Notes: generated from the sequence alone by a model not told the origin. A stretch of DNA of 64,000 nucleotides from an uncultured Lachnospiraceae bacterium (GCA_910577835.1 CAJTOU010000005.1:1-64000), one strand, 5' to 3'; numbered from the stretch's first letter, positions 35,101 through 43,313 are shown. Translations and numbers: made by a program.

Positions 35101-35850
35101 TTCCTTTGCAAGATTTACAATTGCTTCATCTGTCAGACAGTCGCACATAATTTCCAGAATATCATATTCAGAAAGTGCATCGGAAAAGATTCTTACATCT
35201 GTGATACATCCGACAAAATCGTCATCCGATTTATACTGAGACCTTCCAATATAATTACGGCTGTAATTCTGTTTGTTCTCAAAAGTGGCAAACCATTTGC
35301 GAAGTTTCGCATAAGTGCCGCTGGAAGTCTGGCTGATAGAGCCGTCGGCAGCGACCTCTCCGTTAATATATACCATTGGGCCGGCGCTGCTTAATGTACC
35401 ATCCTTTGTACCGGAAACAACGACTGCCACATGAGTCCACTGATTCATCGGAAGTGCCATAACAGGGTCAGCCAGAAGGTCTCCGTCATTATAGCAGACA
35501 GAACGCAGATTTCTGGTGACAAAAAAGTTTGGTTTTTCAGGAGCTTCACCAAAATCAAAAAGACGCTCCCACACATTTGTTCCATGTTCCGGATATATCC
35601 ATGCGGATAAGGTCACGCCGCCCAAGTCGCTGACATTCTCAAGGATATTGTCTGGAAGCTGCAAATAGCAGGTTCCATTTTTGCCGCCGGTCATCTTCAG
35701 AGCATTTCTGCCGTCTACCATCTCTGTAAATGGAATGGAGCGGCCTTTAGCCTGCGCGTTCATGCCATTACCGGAGATATCCTTTCCAATATCGGAGGAA
35801 TCATCAAAAGTGTAGTGAGCAATCAAGCTGTTTTTTAAAATTTCGTTCAT
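32119..35850 (-). CDS. LamG-GH51 alpha-L-arabinofuranosidase, multidomain, no signal peptide
   Basis: A 1243-residue protein. Residues 1-235 form a LamG/concanavalin-type domain (LIAHYTFDDSSDIGKDISGN, VTLSAWIYPEHG). About 236-327 is an Ig-like module (VKWTSDNTSAITNNGKLL). About 330-970 is the GH51 catalytic part, with LWGLFYEDINNAADGGIYAE, FLRFPGGCISEGSY, Glu715 in VGNENWG (acid/base) and Glu847 in FVGEYAS (nucleophile); a carbohydrate-binding-like insert lies near 430-540. The C-terminus is another all-beta region. It should release L-arabinose from arabinan or arabinoxylan. It has no N-terminal hydrophobic segment, so export is not evident. AAAGGAG precedes the start. It is monocistronic, with its own promoter and terminator. 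Confidence 0.88.
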   Translation of the reverse strand: MNEILKNSLIAHYTFDDSSDIGKDISGNGMNAQAKGRSIPFTEMVDGRNALKMTGGKNGTCYLQLPDNILENVSDLGGVTLSAWIYPEHGTNVWERLFDFGEAPEKPNFFVTRNLRSVCYNDGDLLADPVMALPMNQWTHVAVVVSGTKDGTLSSAGPMVYINGEVAADGSISQTSSGTYAKLRKWFATFENKQNYSRNYIGRSQYKSDDDFVGCITDVRIFSDALSEYDILEIMCDCLTDEAIVNLAKEKFLETPVKIAIGDYFLPDSLVGEKVQVKWTSDNTSAITNNGKLLDITAPAAVTLTATLTKGSASVSKSYSLTALPKGTAPYTLTVNGKDEVVDISKTLWGLFYEDINNAADGGIYAEMIQNRSFESFTFDTYDSHSGKDGASTGRNRRPLEFWFGDIDKMIPKCEGGLNEFFGITKPDTNNYYVEVSDGAVIYNKGFCDKHFSCAMKMVQGEKYDFTVWAKGNGSIELTIVDENDAPLSDTNTVAINHDVWTKYGKEEKIIFTASASALGQLKMVFHGTICIDMVSLFPENVWGAREEEQSATAHTNYQNNPNYRLRPDLVKALVGLHPTFLRFPGGCISEGSYIWENVYDWKDSVGPVETRRENYNVWGYMMTMGLGYMEYFQLSEDLGATPLPVMACGVLCQARSDYANPAGGSLREKYIKNFTDLIDFAISTDFENNEWAKLRKEMGHEAPFDLHYLGVGNENWGPEFMANFEIFYERITKYVAETYPGYDLTILSTVGAQADDDAYELGWKFLAGCNEGTETVAFTDGETSTEENVSWYKYKKHFMDTIADEHYYRSNHYLLNNVDRYNYYYRAYNENGSINDALSSKVFVGEYASSDKNTLAGAIAEAAVMTGFENNSDVVRLAATAPLFNKILTDNTYRWTPDCIWFDNETVWYTPTYYVQQLFAKYIGTKGLSTSFETYENGCVSALIPKGGIEIAAANAKILVKHVKVTSNVTQEVLFETDFSEGMPKGFDMLPNSHIVSFEKNGMIIEAYEALSGIYCIRPDWTNYKVIVEAKKLSGRDGFYVGVGVTNAEIDAKNAIEYAIGYDGVATGVKVFKDGIEGYRLGDFSCGTCAGNLRAACYEEIECDKDYTITVNYGGPLGTGKSLLCYYTDGETTSKVLDYKLEAYNKDVFNSVTKDDKHMYMKLVNADNFVKPTRVVIKDLSIASEAKMVVITGDIDIAYTANVNKKNKELVVPAESKINFENGEALVMLPANSVVAVIAEII

Positions 35851-35925
35851 TCTTAAAATTCTCCTTTATATCGTGCACAGATTGAAATATATTTGTGGTA
35901 TTTTCTTCCTATGCTGTTATTTTTC

Positions 35926-35954
35926 ATTTTACTATAAATAATTGGTTCATGCAA
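35926..35954 (-). promoter_or_regulatory. Sigma-A-type promoter for the GH51 gene
   Basis: On the minus strand, TTGCAT (35954-35949) and TAAAAT (35931-35926) are 17 nt apart, about 75 nt before the GH51 start. The rest of the 356-nt gap to the next gene is AT-rich and holds one copy of a 25-bp repeated motif (36139-36163). Confidence 0.5.
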
Positions 35955-36138
35955 CCTTAAAAAGGAAAATATCAGAAAATTGAGTAAAAATAAATTTATT
36001 TTGAAAAAAGTGTAACCATTAATTGTAGAATAAATAAATCCCAATTGTCCGCGGATAGTGAAGTTCCATACAAGCATATTGCGTATGAGGTGGATTATGA
36101 GAAAGAATAAAAAATTTTACAATTAATGCAAGTATCGC

Positions 36139-36163
36139 CGTATAAAATCGTACTTAATATTTA
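36139..36163 (+). repeat. 25-bp motif repeated at 43890-43914
   Basis: This segment and positions 43890-43914 match at 22 of 25 bases and both end CGTACTTAATATTTA. This copy lies 43 nt before the start of the propeller-like protein gene; the other lies after the small secreted protein. Both are followed by a GGATTTTATG-like stretch. It may be a shared promoter or the relic of a duplicated upstream region. Confidence 0.4.
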
Positions 36164-36206
36164 GGAAATAGTGTATAAATTTAAATTCAGATTTTAGGAG
36201 GATTTT

Positions 36207-37679
36207 ATGATGAAAAAGAAAAAATTGCCGGTTATGATTTTATGTGGTGTATTTCTCGCCATATGTATGCTTTTTTTTACATTTACGTTTTTTAATAATT
36301 ATATCAAAAAGGAAGGAAGTCAAAAAGAGTCAGAGTCTAAAGAAACTTCAAAAACTGGAGATATGGAGAAAGAACCAAAGATGATAAATCTAAGTAATCT
36401 GACAACTCTTGAAGTGATTACAGACTGTACAAAATTTACTCCCGTCACACAGGACCAGTCCTATAATTTCGAAACAGATATGAATCAGATCCGTCATTCG
36501 CGTATAAACTTCACAGATATAGGAGATATGGTTTATTTAAGTATACCAGATGGAGGACTTTTTGATTTTTCCAAAGATACCGGAAGTGTTGATATTGCAT
36601 GCGACAGACCGGACTGTGAACATGATGTGAAAACAGCAGGAGGAGATTGTCAGGCAAATCTGCATCAACTAGACCTTGATGTCTGTGGTCTGCAATATTA
36701 TAAAGGAGATTTGTATTATACGCTTGGTGGAACCATGCTGTATAAAATGTCACTAAACAGAGAAATAAAGTACAAATATGCTTCTTTGCTTGGAGAAAAA
36801 GGTTTTGGAACCAATGACTGGCTGATTCACAGAGGATATATTTATTTTTGTTCCTTAAATGACGGAATTTATAAAATGCCTGTGGACAATCCGTCATATA
36901 AAGAGCTGGTTATCAGCATGCCCGAAGGCATTTCATCGGATATGTATATGAAGGCATATGGCTCATATCTTTATTTTACGGTCTATAATCCAAAAGAAAG
37001 CTCCTATGCTGCTGCAAGATATAATACAGAGTCAAATCAGATAGAACAGTTTGTAAATGTAGGAGAAAATCTGAATAATATTATTTTGGATGATAATACA
37101 TTTTTTAATAGCATTATAGACTTGAGTAATATTATGGTACATGATGAAAAATTATATTATATAGAAGGTGATGGGTATAATTCGAAAAGTATTATTTATC
37201 AATATGATATTATGTCTGAAAAAAATGAAGTTTTTCTGGAGGGAGAGGATAAAGATACAAATTTTGGATTGATTTATAGTGATTCAGATTATATTTATAT
37301 CTGGAAAAATATTCGTGAAGGAGAGGATTATTATAGTGGAAAAGAGGATAAAAGTATTTCCAGCTATTTTGCATATACATGGGATGGAGAACTGGTAGAG
37401 GAGATTTTAAATACAAATGAAATGGATTACAGCAGGGAACCTCTGGAAATAGTTCATCGTAAATATCAAACACTGGTAGGAAGTGACAGTAACAGAATTT
37501 ATTATCTGAGTATGGAATGGGACCAGCAGACCGAGGAGGATGGAAGAAGTTACAATGAGATTGAGGGGAGCAAAAAAGTGATAATTTCTTATATCAATAA
37601 GACGGAATTATCTTCAGAAGCCCCTGTTTTGGAACATATCGCGGGAGAAATACCAGTTCAAAAAGGAGTGGGCTGGTGA
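36207..37679 (+). CDS. Membrane-anchored beta-propeller-like (DUF5050-type) protein
   Basis: A 490-residue protein with one N-terminal membrane helix (about 8-30), a Lys/Ser/Glu-rich linker (31-60) and a long all-beta region. Repeats such as LYYTLGGTMLYKMSLNREI, YIYFCSLNDGIYKMPVD and YLYFTVYNPKESSYAAARYN have the 'G..IYY...D..LYRM' pattern of DUF5050-like propellers. CDRPDCEHD followed by GGDCQAN (about 134-152) forms a cysteine cluster that may bind metal or form disulfides. It is probably on the outer face of the membrane; its ligand is unknown. TAGGAGG precedes the ATG. A shorter, damaged relative overlaps its 3' end by four bases. Confidence 0.65.
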   Translation: MMKKKKLPVMILCGVFLAICMLFFTFTFFNNYIKKEGSQKESESKETSKTGDMEKEPKMINLSNLTTLEVITDCTKFTPVTQDQSYNFETDMNQIRHSRINFTDIGDMVYLSIPDGGLFDFSKDTGSVDIACDRPDCEHDVKTAGGDCQANLHQLDLDVCGLQYYKGDLYYTLGGTMLYKMSLNREIKYKYASLLGEKGFGTNDWLIHRGYIYFCSLNDGIYKMPVDNPSYKELVISMPEGISSDMYMKAYGSYLYFTVYNPKESSYAAARYNTESNQIEQFVNVGENLNNIILDDNTFFNSIIDLSNIMVHDEKLYYIEGDGYNSKSIIYQYDIMSEKNEVFLEGEDKDTNFGLIYSDSDYIYIWKNIREGEDYYSGKEDKSISSYFAYTWDGELVEEILNTNEMDYSREPLEIVHRKYQTLVGSDSNRIYYLSMEWDQQTEEDGRSYNEIEGSKKVIISYINKTELSSEAPVLEHIAGEIPVQKGVGW

Positions 37680-38413
37680 ATGTAAATTTTTATTTGAAAT
37701 TCAGGAGGATTTTATGTCTGATTTTCTTCAAGATGATTTTATTCACTTCCTGTACAGAGAATAAGACAGAATCAGAGGAAGCACCAAACGCCAAAGATAA
37801 TGAACAGGAAACAGAGTTCCTCGGTTTTCATGATTTTACAGAGCTTGAAGTGATTACAGACTGTGCAGAGTTTACTCCTGTGACACAGGACCAGTCTTAT
37901 TGCTTCGAGACGGATATGAATCCGAGCTGTATTCCTGAAAAAAGAATTACAGATGCAGAAAATATTGTCTATATGAGTCAGGCCGAAAGCGGTCTGTTTG
38001 CAGAAGGCTCTTATGTCTATTTTGCTATTTTGGAAAATTATGCGTCATTTGCCGCCGGAAGATATAATATAGAAACAAATCAGATAGAACAGTTTACAAG
38101 TATGGAAAGACCAGACGACTATTATAACAGAAATCAGGAACTGTTTGAAAGTGATTTATATCTTGCATATACATGGGACGGGGCAGTAGTGAGCGAAATT
38201 TTAAATACAAATAAATATCATGAGAACAGTCATAATCCATTAGACATATTCGGCAGGGAAGAAGCTGAGCTGGTTGGCAGCGCCATAAAATTCAGGCAGA
38301 GTCATATACTGGCTCTGCCTGCTGCTTTAGATAATGATACAGATAACCCCTCCCTTGCTGTCGTTTGTAATTTTCTGCAGTGTATCCTGCATTTTACTCT
38401 GGGTTTCATCTGA
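37676..38413 (+). pseudogene. Damaged paralogue of the propeller-like lipoprotein
   Basis: The frame keeps paralogue blocks (ELEVITDCAEFTPVTQDQSY, AAGRYNIETNQIEQF, YLAYTWDGAVVSEILNTNK) but lacks the central propeller blades and Cys cluster. A lipobox-like FTSC follows a hydrophobic stretch. An AGGAGG (37703-37708) points to ATG 37714, which is in a different frame from the body, so a frameshift lies near the start. The 3' end has also been lost: the frame reads through the hairpin at 38293 and runs antisense into spoIVA. These defects suggest a pseudogene made by tandem duplication followed by deletions. Confidence 0.65.
38293..38321 (-). terminator. Hairpin at the 3' end of spoIVA
   Basis: CAGGCAGAG (38293-38301) pairs perfectly with CTCTGCCTG (38313-38321). 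It lies directly after the spoIVA stop on the minus strand and is followed there by AATTTTAT, a weak T-tail. It is a likely terminator for spoIVA and lies inside the damaged convergent reading frame. Confidence 0.6.
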
Positions 38414-39802
38414 GAGCTTATCAATTTTTGCACGTATCCCCTCATTGACAATCTGTTCAATTGTTTTACCGAAAATATTTGTTTCCCAGATGCCGTCGCT
38501 GTTGTCTTTGCCATTTTCCTTAATAAACTGAATCAAATCCTGTGCCTGTTCCTCTGAACCGACAATCGGGGAAATTTCTGTATAAATATTAGATTTGATA
38601 AAATGGATAGAAGGTGCGGAGGCCTTGATTTTTACACCAAACTTGGTTCCGTTTTTAATAATCTCCGGTTCATCCAGTGTGATTTCCTCCCGCGCTGGAA
38701 GTACCACTCCATATCCTTTCTGTTTGACAGAATCCACTGCATTGTTTACCTTGGAAAAGTCATCTTTCATTCGCGACAGTTCCTTAATCGTATAAATCAA
38801 TTCGTATTCATTTGTGATATCCGCGCCGGTCAGCTCACTTAATACATTATAATAATAAGCATCATCAATCTGTACATTCAGATTAATAATTCCCCGCGAC
38901 ATATCCTTGTTGCTGATTTTTATATCTGTGATATATGGACATTCAGTCTGGAATGTACTATTATTGATATTTCGCATAACACGAAGCCCCGAAATTGCGG
39001 TTTTAATGCTTGTGAGAATATCAGCCTTCAAAGGGTGAGCTACATCTAACATCTCAATCCATTTCGGCATATAAAAATTCATTTCAGAAATTGGAAATTC
39101 CATCAGTACATTCAAAAGAATGTTATGTATATCTTCTTTTTTCAACTGCTCACAGTTTACACACATTACAGAAACATCATATTTCGCGGCAAGCTCCTCA
39201 GACTGACGTTTACATTCCTCAGAGTATGGCTTGCTGGAATTAAGCAGTACAATAAACGGCTTGCCGAGAGCTTTCAGCTCCTTAATCGTCTGTTCCTCCG
39301 GAGCAGCGTAATCCTCTCTTGAGAATTCCCCAAAAGAACCGTCTCCTGTAATTACGATTCCAATAGTGGAATGGTCAGAGATAACCTTTCTGGTGCCGAT
39401 TTCCGCAGCTTTGGTAAAGGGGATTTCATAGTCAAACCACGGGGTTTTTACCATTCGTTCCTTGTCATTTTCAATATGTCCAACGGCTCCCTTTACCATA
39501 TAACCCACACAGTCAATCAGTCTTACCTTTACACCGGTTTCCTCGTCAAGCTGAATGGAAGCGGCTTCTTTTGGAATAAACTTTGGCTCTGTGGTCATAA
39601 TGGTTTTTCCGTCTGAGGACTGAGGCAATTCATCTTTTGCTCTTGCAATTTTATTTTCATCTTTCATAGTAGGAATTACAAGCGTTTCCATAAAACGTTT
39701 AATAAACGTGGACTTTCCACATCTGACGGGCCCCACGACGCCTATGTAAATTTCTCCGTCTGTGCGGTCTTTGATGTCCTTGTATAAATTAAAATGGTCC
39801 AT
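38327..39802 (-). CDS. spoIVA: Stage IV sporulation protein A (spore coat basement ATPase)
   Basis: A 491-residue protein of normal SpoIVA length. It is an ATPase that self-assembles on the forespore outer membrane and forms the base layer of the spore coat. Walker A is GPVRCGKS (24-31), and the start MDHFNLYKDIKDRTDGEIYI is characteristic. The C-terminus ends in a short hydrophobic/glycine tail (GGVICIII), the region that in B. subtilis touches SpoVM. Its presence shows that the organism can form endospores. It is monocistronic and divergent from a MutS-like gene. In other spore formers it is made under sigma-E in the mother cell; a possible site is noted at 39912-39937. Confidence 0.95.
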   Translation of the reverse strand: MDHFNLYKDIKDRTDGEIYIGVVGPVRCGKSTFIKRFMETLVIPTMKDENKIARAKDELPQSSDGKTIMTTEPKFIPKEAASIQLDEETGVKVRLIDCVGYMVKGAVGHIENDKERMVKTPWFDYEIPFTKAAEIGTRKVISDHSTIGIVITGDGSFGEFSREDYAAPEEQTIKELKALGKPFIVLLNSSKPYSEECKRQSEELAAKYDVSVMCVNCEQLKKEDIHNILLNVLMEFPISEMNFYMPKWIEMLDVAHPLKADILTSIKTAISGLRVMRNINNSTFQTECPYITDIKISNKDMSRGIINLNVQIDDAYYYNVLSELTGADITNEYELIYTIKELSRMKDDFSKVNNAVDSVKQKGYGVVLPAREEITLDEPEIIKNGTKFGVKIKASAPSIHFIKSNIYTEISPIVGSEEQAQDLIQFIKENGKDNSDGIWETNIFGKTIEQIVNEGIRAKIDKLSDETQSKMQDTLQKITNDSKGGVICIII

Positions 39803-39911
39803 TTTTTCCCTCCGTTTCTGCGTTTGATACGCATGATTTTGCTGCCCTTATGTGATTGTCAAAAAAGCAATTCAGGCATTCAGCAATTGCTGTATAGACA
39901 AATTTTGACAG

Positions 39912-39937
39912 ACTATATGCTATGGCAGTAAAATATC
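39912..39937 (-). promoter_or_regulatory. Possible sigma-E promoter for spoIVA
   Basis: On the minus strand, GATATT (39937-39932) is followed after 12 nt by CATATAGT (39919-39912), loosely like the sigma-E elements (ATATT ... CATA). The spacing is slightly short. It lies 110 nt before the spoIVA start. Given as a candidate because spoIVA is sigma-E dependent elsewhere. Confidence 0.3.
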
Positions 39938-40025
39938 TATATATATACATATATGCTGAAACGGCAAATAAATTCAAATTTTTTTCAATAGAAAAAACAT
40001 TGGAAAATATATCATTTACTTTTGT

Positions 40026-40054
40026 TTTACTTTTCCATTTATTTGTGCTATACT
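40026..40054 (+). promoter_or_regulatory. Sigma-A-type promoter for the MutS-like gene
   Basis: TTTACT (40026-40031) and TATACT (40049-40054) are 17 nt apart, 39 nt before the start codon of the MutS-like gene, which has AAGGAAGG just upstream. Confidence 0.6.
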
Positions 40055-40093
40055 GTACCACAGAAGAAATGAAAGACAAAAAAGGAAGGTAAA

Positions 40094-41788
40094 ATGAAAA
40101 CTTATTTAATACTATTTGTTATACTGCTCATTATCTTTGCGGTTCAGTCTGTCAGCATGAAAAAGGCAGCGGCACAGAAGCTTCGAAAGGAGCTAGACAA
40201 AAGATGGGGAAAAAGGCCGGACAGAGCATATACCCATGAAGAATATGAGAGGATTTCCCATTATTACCAGCATACAAGAAAACCGGAGGATGTCTGTATT
40301 GACGATATCACCTGGAATGATATCTCCATGGACGACGTCTTTAAAGAACTGAATCATACCATGTCATCTGTCGGAGAGGAAAGTCTGTATAAGAGACTGC
40401 GCACGCTCAGACAAAACGGGCAGGACCTTGAAAAATTTGGAAAGATGACAGAGTGTTTTGAAGAACATTCAAACATATCAAAAAAACTGCAAAGCATTTA
40501 TGCTTCCATTGGAAGGACAAAATCAGTTTCTTTTTATGACTTTATTGTAAAAGCTTCAAAGCTGAAAACAAAATCAAGCTGGAAGCATTATATTGGTATT
40601 TTTTTAATTCTTGCGTGTATCGCCGGATTTTTTATTGTTCCGGTTTATGCGGTAATAGCCTTTTTACTGGTATTATCCTGTAATATTTATTTTTATTATA
40701 AAGAAAAAAATGACGTGAACAATTATTTTATCTGCTTTGAATATATTATTCGTCTGATTCGTTATGGGGGACAGATTGCGGAAATTTTAAAGGAGTTGAA
40801 GAATAATGTCTTTCAAAAGGATATTACAGAGATTGAAGCGCTTCTGGATAAAACAAAAGGCTTAAAAAAAGGAATTTTTCTGATTTCATCACAGAGTGTA
40901 AATGATTCTGTTGTTGAAATGGTCATGCAGTATATTCGTATGATTTTTCATGTTGATTTAATAAAGTTTAATTCCATGGTGAAAAAAACCTCCGAGAATA
41001 TAGAGAATATCAATCAGCTCTATGAAGTAATCGGAGATGTGGAAGCTGCTTTGGCAGCAGCGTCGTTTCGCACCTGTTTAAAAGAGGAGTACGGATTTTA
41101 TTGTATTCCAGATTTAAATCAAAAACAGGGTATTTGTTTTGAAAATATTTATCACCCACTGATTAAAAATGCAGTGACAAATTCTATGCAGAAAGAAAAA
41201 AATATTCTGCTTACCGGTTCAAATGCATCCGGAAAGTCTACATTTTTAAAAACTGTGGCGATTAATGCGATTTTATCACAGACTATTTATACCGCAACTG
41301 CCAGAAGCTACGCCATGCCATATACCATGGTATGTTCTTCTATGGCGCTGAAAGATGACCTTTCAAGCAATGACAGCTATTATATGGCGGAAATCAAAGC
41401 GCTGAAGCGGATTATGGATAAGACGGGCGGGAACAGAACTGTTCTGTGTTTTATTGATGAAGTTCTCAGAGGAACCAATACAATAGAAAGAATTGCAGCT
41501 TCCTCAGAAATATTAAAGTATTTCAGGCAAAGTAATGTTATCTGCTTTGCGGCGACACATGATATTGAGCTGACCTATATTCTGGAAGGCTGCTATGCCA
41601 ATTATCACTTTGAGGAGGAGGTAAGCGGAGATGACGTAAAGTTCAATTATCGTCTGAACAGAGGGCGGACCGTTACGAGAAATGCTATCCGGCTGTTAAA
41701 GCTTCTCGGATATCCGGGGAATCTTGTGGACAATGCAGAAGACAGGGTATCAGAGTTTACAAAAACCGGAAAATGGAAAAACAGTTAA
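40094..41788 (+). CDS. Membrane-anchored MutS-like ATPase
   Basis: A 564-residue protein. One hydrophobic segment at 4-20 and a pair at 167-200 place it in the membrane. The middle (205-330) is helical like the MutS lever region. The C-terminal domain is a MutS-type ABC ATPase with Walker A GSNASGKS (375-382), the MALKDDLSSNDSYYMAEIKAL stretch and Walker B CFIDE (452-456) followed by VLRGTNTIER. The mismatch-recognition and connector domains of MutS are absent, so post-replicative mismatch repair is unlikely. Relatives annotated as MutS-family DNA mismatch repair proteins occur widely in Firmicutes without a known role. A 61-residue membrane protein follows after 38 nt. Confidence 0.8.
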   Translation: MKTYLILFVILLIIFAVQSVSMKKAAAQKLRKELDKRWGKRPDRAYTHEEYERISHYYQHTRKPEDVCIDDITWNDISMDDVFKELNHTMSSVGEESLYKRLRTLRQNGQDLEKFGKMTECFEEHSNISKKLQSIYASIGRTKSVSFYDFIVKASKLKTKSSWKHYIGIFLILACIAGFFIVPVYAVIAFLLVLSCNIYFYYKEKNDVNNYFICFEYIIRLIRYGGQIAEILKELKNNVFQKDITEIEALLDKTKGLKKGIFLISSQSVNDSVVEMVMQYIRMIFHVDLIKFNSMVKKTSENIENINQLYEVIGDVEAALAAASFRTCLKEEYGFYCIPDLNQKQGICFENIYHPLIKNAVTNSMQKEKNILLTGSNASGKSTFLKTVAINAILSQTIYTATARSYAMPYTMVCSSMALKDDLSSNDSYYMAEIKALKRIMDKTGGNRTVLCFIDEVLRGTNTIERIAASSEILKYFRQSNVICFAATHDIELTYILEGCYANYHFEEEVSGDDVKFNYRLNRGRTVTRNAIRLLKLLGYPGNLVDNAEDRVSEFTKTGKWKNS

Positions 41789-41826
41789 AAAATATGTAAT
41801 TAGAAAAAAGACAAGGAGATAAACTG

Positions 41827-42012
41827 ATGGTAAAGACAAAGAAGATATGGGGAATTGCGCTGCTTGTTATTGGTATTATATCAGTGATGACAGGTGTTTT
41901 AAGAATTATGGGGGTCGGGCTGTCGGATATTGCAACCGGATTGTGCGTGGTGATTGATGTAGCCGTGGTTATATTATTTATTTATTCTATTGTAAGAAAA
42001 CGGAAACAGTAG
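41827..42012 (+). CDS. Small two-helix membrane protein
   Basis: A 61-residue protein with two hydrophobic segments (about 8-28 and 35-54), a basic N-terminus (MVKTKKIWG) and a basic C-terminus (VRKRKQ), so both ends should lie in the cytoplasm. AAGGAGA precedes the ATG by seven bases. It follows the MutS-like gene closely and may be co-transcribed; a functional link is only inferred. No known family was recognised. Confidence 0.6.
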   Translation: MVKTKKIWGIALLVIGIISVMTGVLRIMGVGLSDIATGLCVVIDVAVVILFIYSIVRKRKQ

Positions 42013-42219
42013 ATAAAAGGGCAAGATATAATATTTGTTGTGCAAAATGACGGGATTTTTGGGGAATGTTTATGCAGATTGACGAAATGTGTAAAAAAAT
42101 GAAATGTTCACAATTTCCTGACAACTTTTTGATGCCTTTAGTGTATAATAGGGTTTATGCAGATTTGATTTGGACTGGTTCTTGATTGGGATTTGTAAAA
42201 GTATGGAAAGGAGTTTTGT

Positions 42220-43074
42220 ATGGAAGACAGGGAAAGAGAAAGGGAGGTCGATAATGCGGCCAGAGATAGGATTCATACGGCGATTGCTTTTGTTGTGGTG
42301 ACAACGGTGACTATATTTATGTCAGTGGTTGCTGTGCAGGCTATACTGAAATATGATTTTAAAAAGGCGGAAGCAAGGTTTTTTGAAGGGTTTGATTATT
42401 CGTTTTCGCCAGAGCTGTGGGAGAGAGTGCCGGATTTGTATATTTATCCATGGAGTGAGTATCACAAGCACAGTACAAGGGAGTTGTCACAGGAGCAAGG
42501 GGAGTTTTTGCGGGGGAAAAGAGTAGCGGAATGTATGGTGGATATGGTGAATTATGATGAGGTGCTTATTGAGGATAAAGAGAGTGCAGCTTCGTTGTTG
42601 TATGAGGAGGGAAGAAGGTTACTGACGGAGGATGATAGGGAGTATTATGTGTGGAATAAGGTTCAGATTGAGGGGATTTATCTGTTTGGGATGGCGAATA
42701 TGAAGGGGGAGATTTTTTCGTTTCATTATGTGACGGATATGGAGTGTGATGAAGAAGTGGTGGTCCAATATGTGATGGAAAATTTTGAAAACCAAGAGGA
42801 AGATTATTATTCATTAAAACAGGAACTTAACGCTTTTTCAAGTAATAGAACATTATTTATTAAAAATATAAGTGAAAAGCTGATAGAATATGAAAACTTA
42901 GATACAACCATCTTCTATAAGGATATAGATTTAGATAAAAAACCTACTATTAATGAGAAAAATGGAAGTGTTGTATTAATTTATTTATCCAAAACAAAAA
43001 CGGATTATTTTGTTTTTCTTTATTTAGATTGCAAAACTAAAAAAGTTAGCGGATATCATTTGATGTTATATTAA
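42220..43074 (+). CDS. Unknown single-helix membrane protein
   Basis: A 284-residue protein with a charged N-terminus (MEDREREREVDNAARDR), one membrane helix (about 20-44) and an outside region of about 240 residues that I cannot assign. The outer region is acidic and has a WNKVQIEGIYLFGMANMKGE stretch. Base use changes inside the gene: up to about 42780 the coding strand is rich in G and purine runs, and after that it is A-rich and G-poor, which could mean a fusion or recombination between two sources. AAAGGAG lies before the ATG. A weak TATAAT occurs upstream near 42143. It is followed by a MITE-like element. Confidence 0.6.
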   Translation: MEDREREREVDNAARDRIHTAIAFVVVTTVTIFMSVVAVQAILKYDFKKAEARFFEGFDYSFSPELWERVPDLYIYPWSEYHKHSTRELSQEQGEFLRGKRVAECMVDMVNYDEVLIEDKESAASLLYEEGRRLLTEDDREYYVWNKVQIEGIYLFGMANMKGEIFSFHYVTDMECDEEVVVQYVMENFENQEEDYYSLKQELNAFSSNRTLFIKNISEKLIEYENLDTTIFYKDIDLDKKPTINEKNGSVVLIYLSKTKTDYFVFLYLDCKTKKVSGYHLMLY

Positions 43075-43127
43075 TTTAAGGTTTATTGAGAGTTATATGT
43101 CAATTTATGTTATTGTAGACATGACGC

Positions 43128-43313
43128 AAAAGAGGAGAATATACTTTTCTTTCAGACATCGTTCGCACTCCGATTCTATGTCATCAGGCTTTAGCCTGAC
43201 GACCTGAAACGTAGTGATACTAAATTCACAGCACTTCTTCTGTGGTCAAAGTACTGTTTATTAAGTGCCAATTTTTTCATATAGTCTGAAAGAAAAGTAT
43301 ATTCTCCTCTTTT
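43128..43313. mobile_element. 186-bp MITE-like element with perfect 30-bp terminal inverted repeats
   Basis: Left arm 43128-43157 and right arm 43284-43313 are perfect inverted complements over 30 bp, each starting or ending AAAAGAGGAGAATATAC. The 126-bp interior has small hairpins (TCAGGC-TTTA-GCCTGA; CACAG ... CTGTG) and no open frame. No target-site duplication was found next to the arms. The layout fits a non-autonomous transposon, but a large cruciform or RNA-level processing element is also possible. It lies 53 nt after the unknown membrane protein gene. Confidence 0.6.

Noticed and set aside
43128..43313. CRISPR-like repeat or tRNA gene
   Set aside because: The arms are inverted, not direct, occur once each, and no cloverleaf or spacer array is present.
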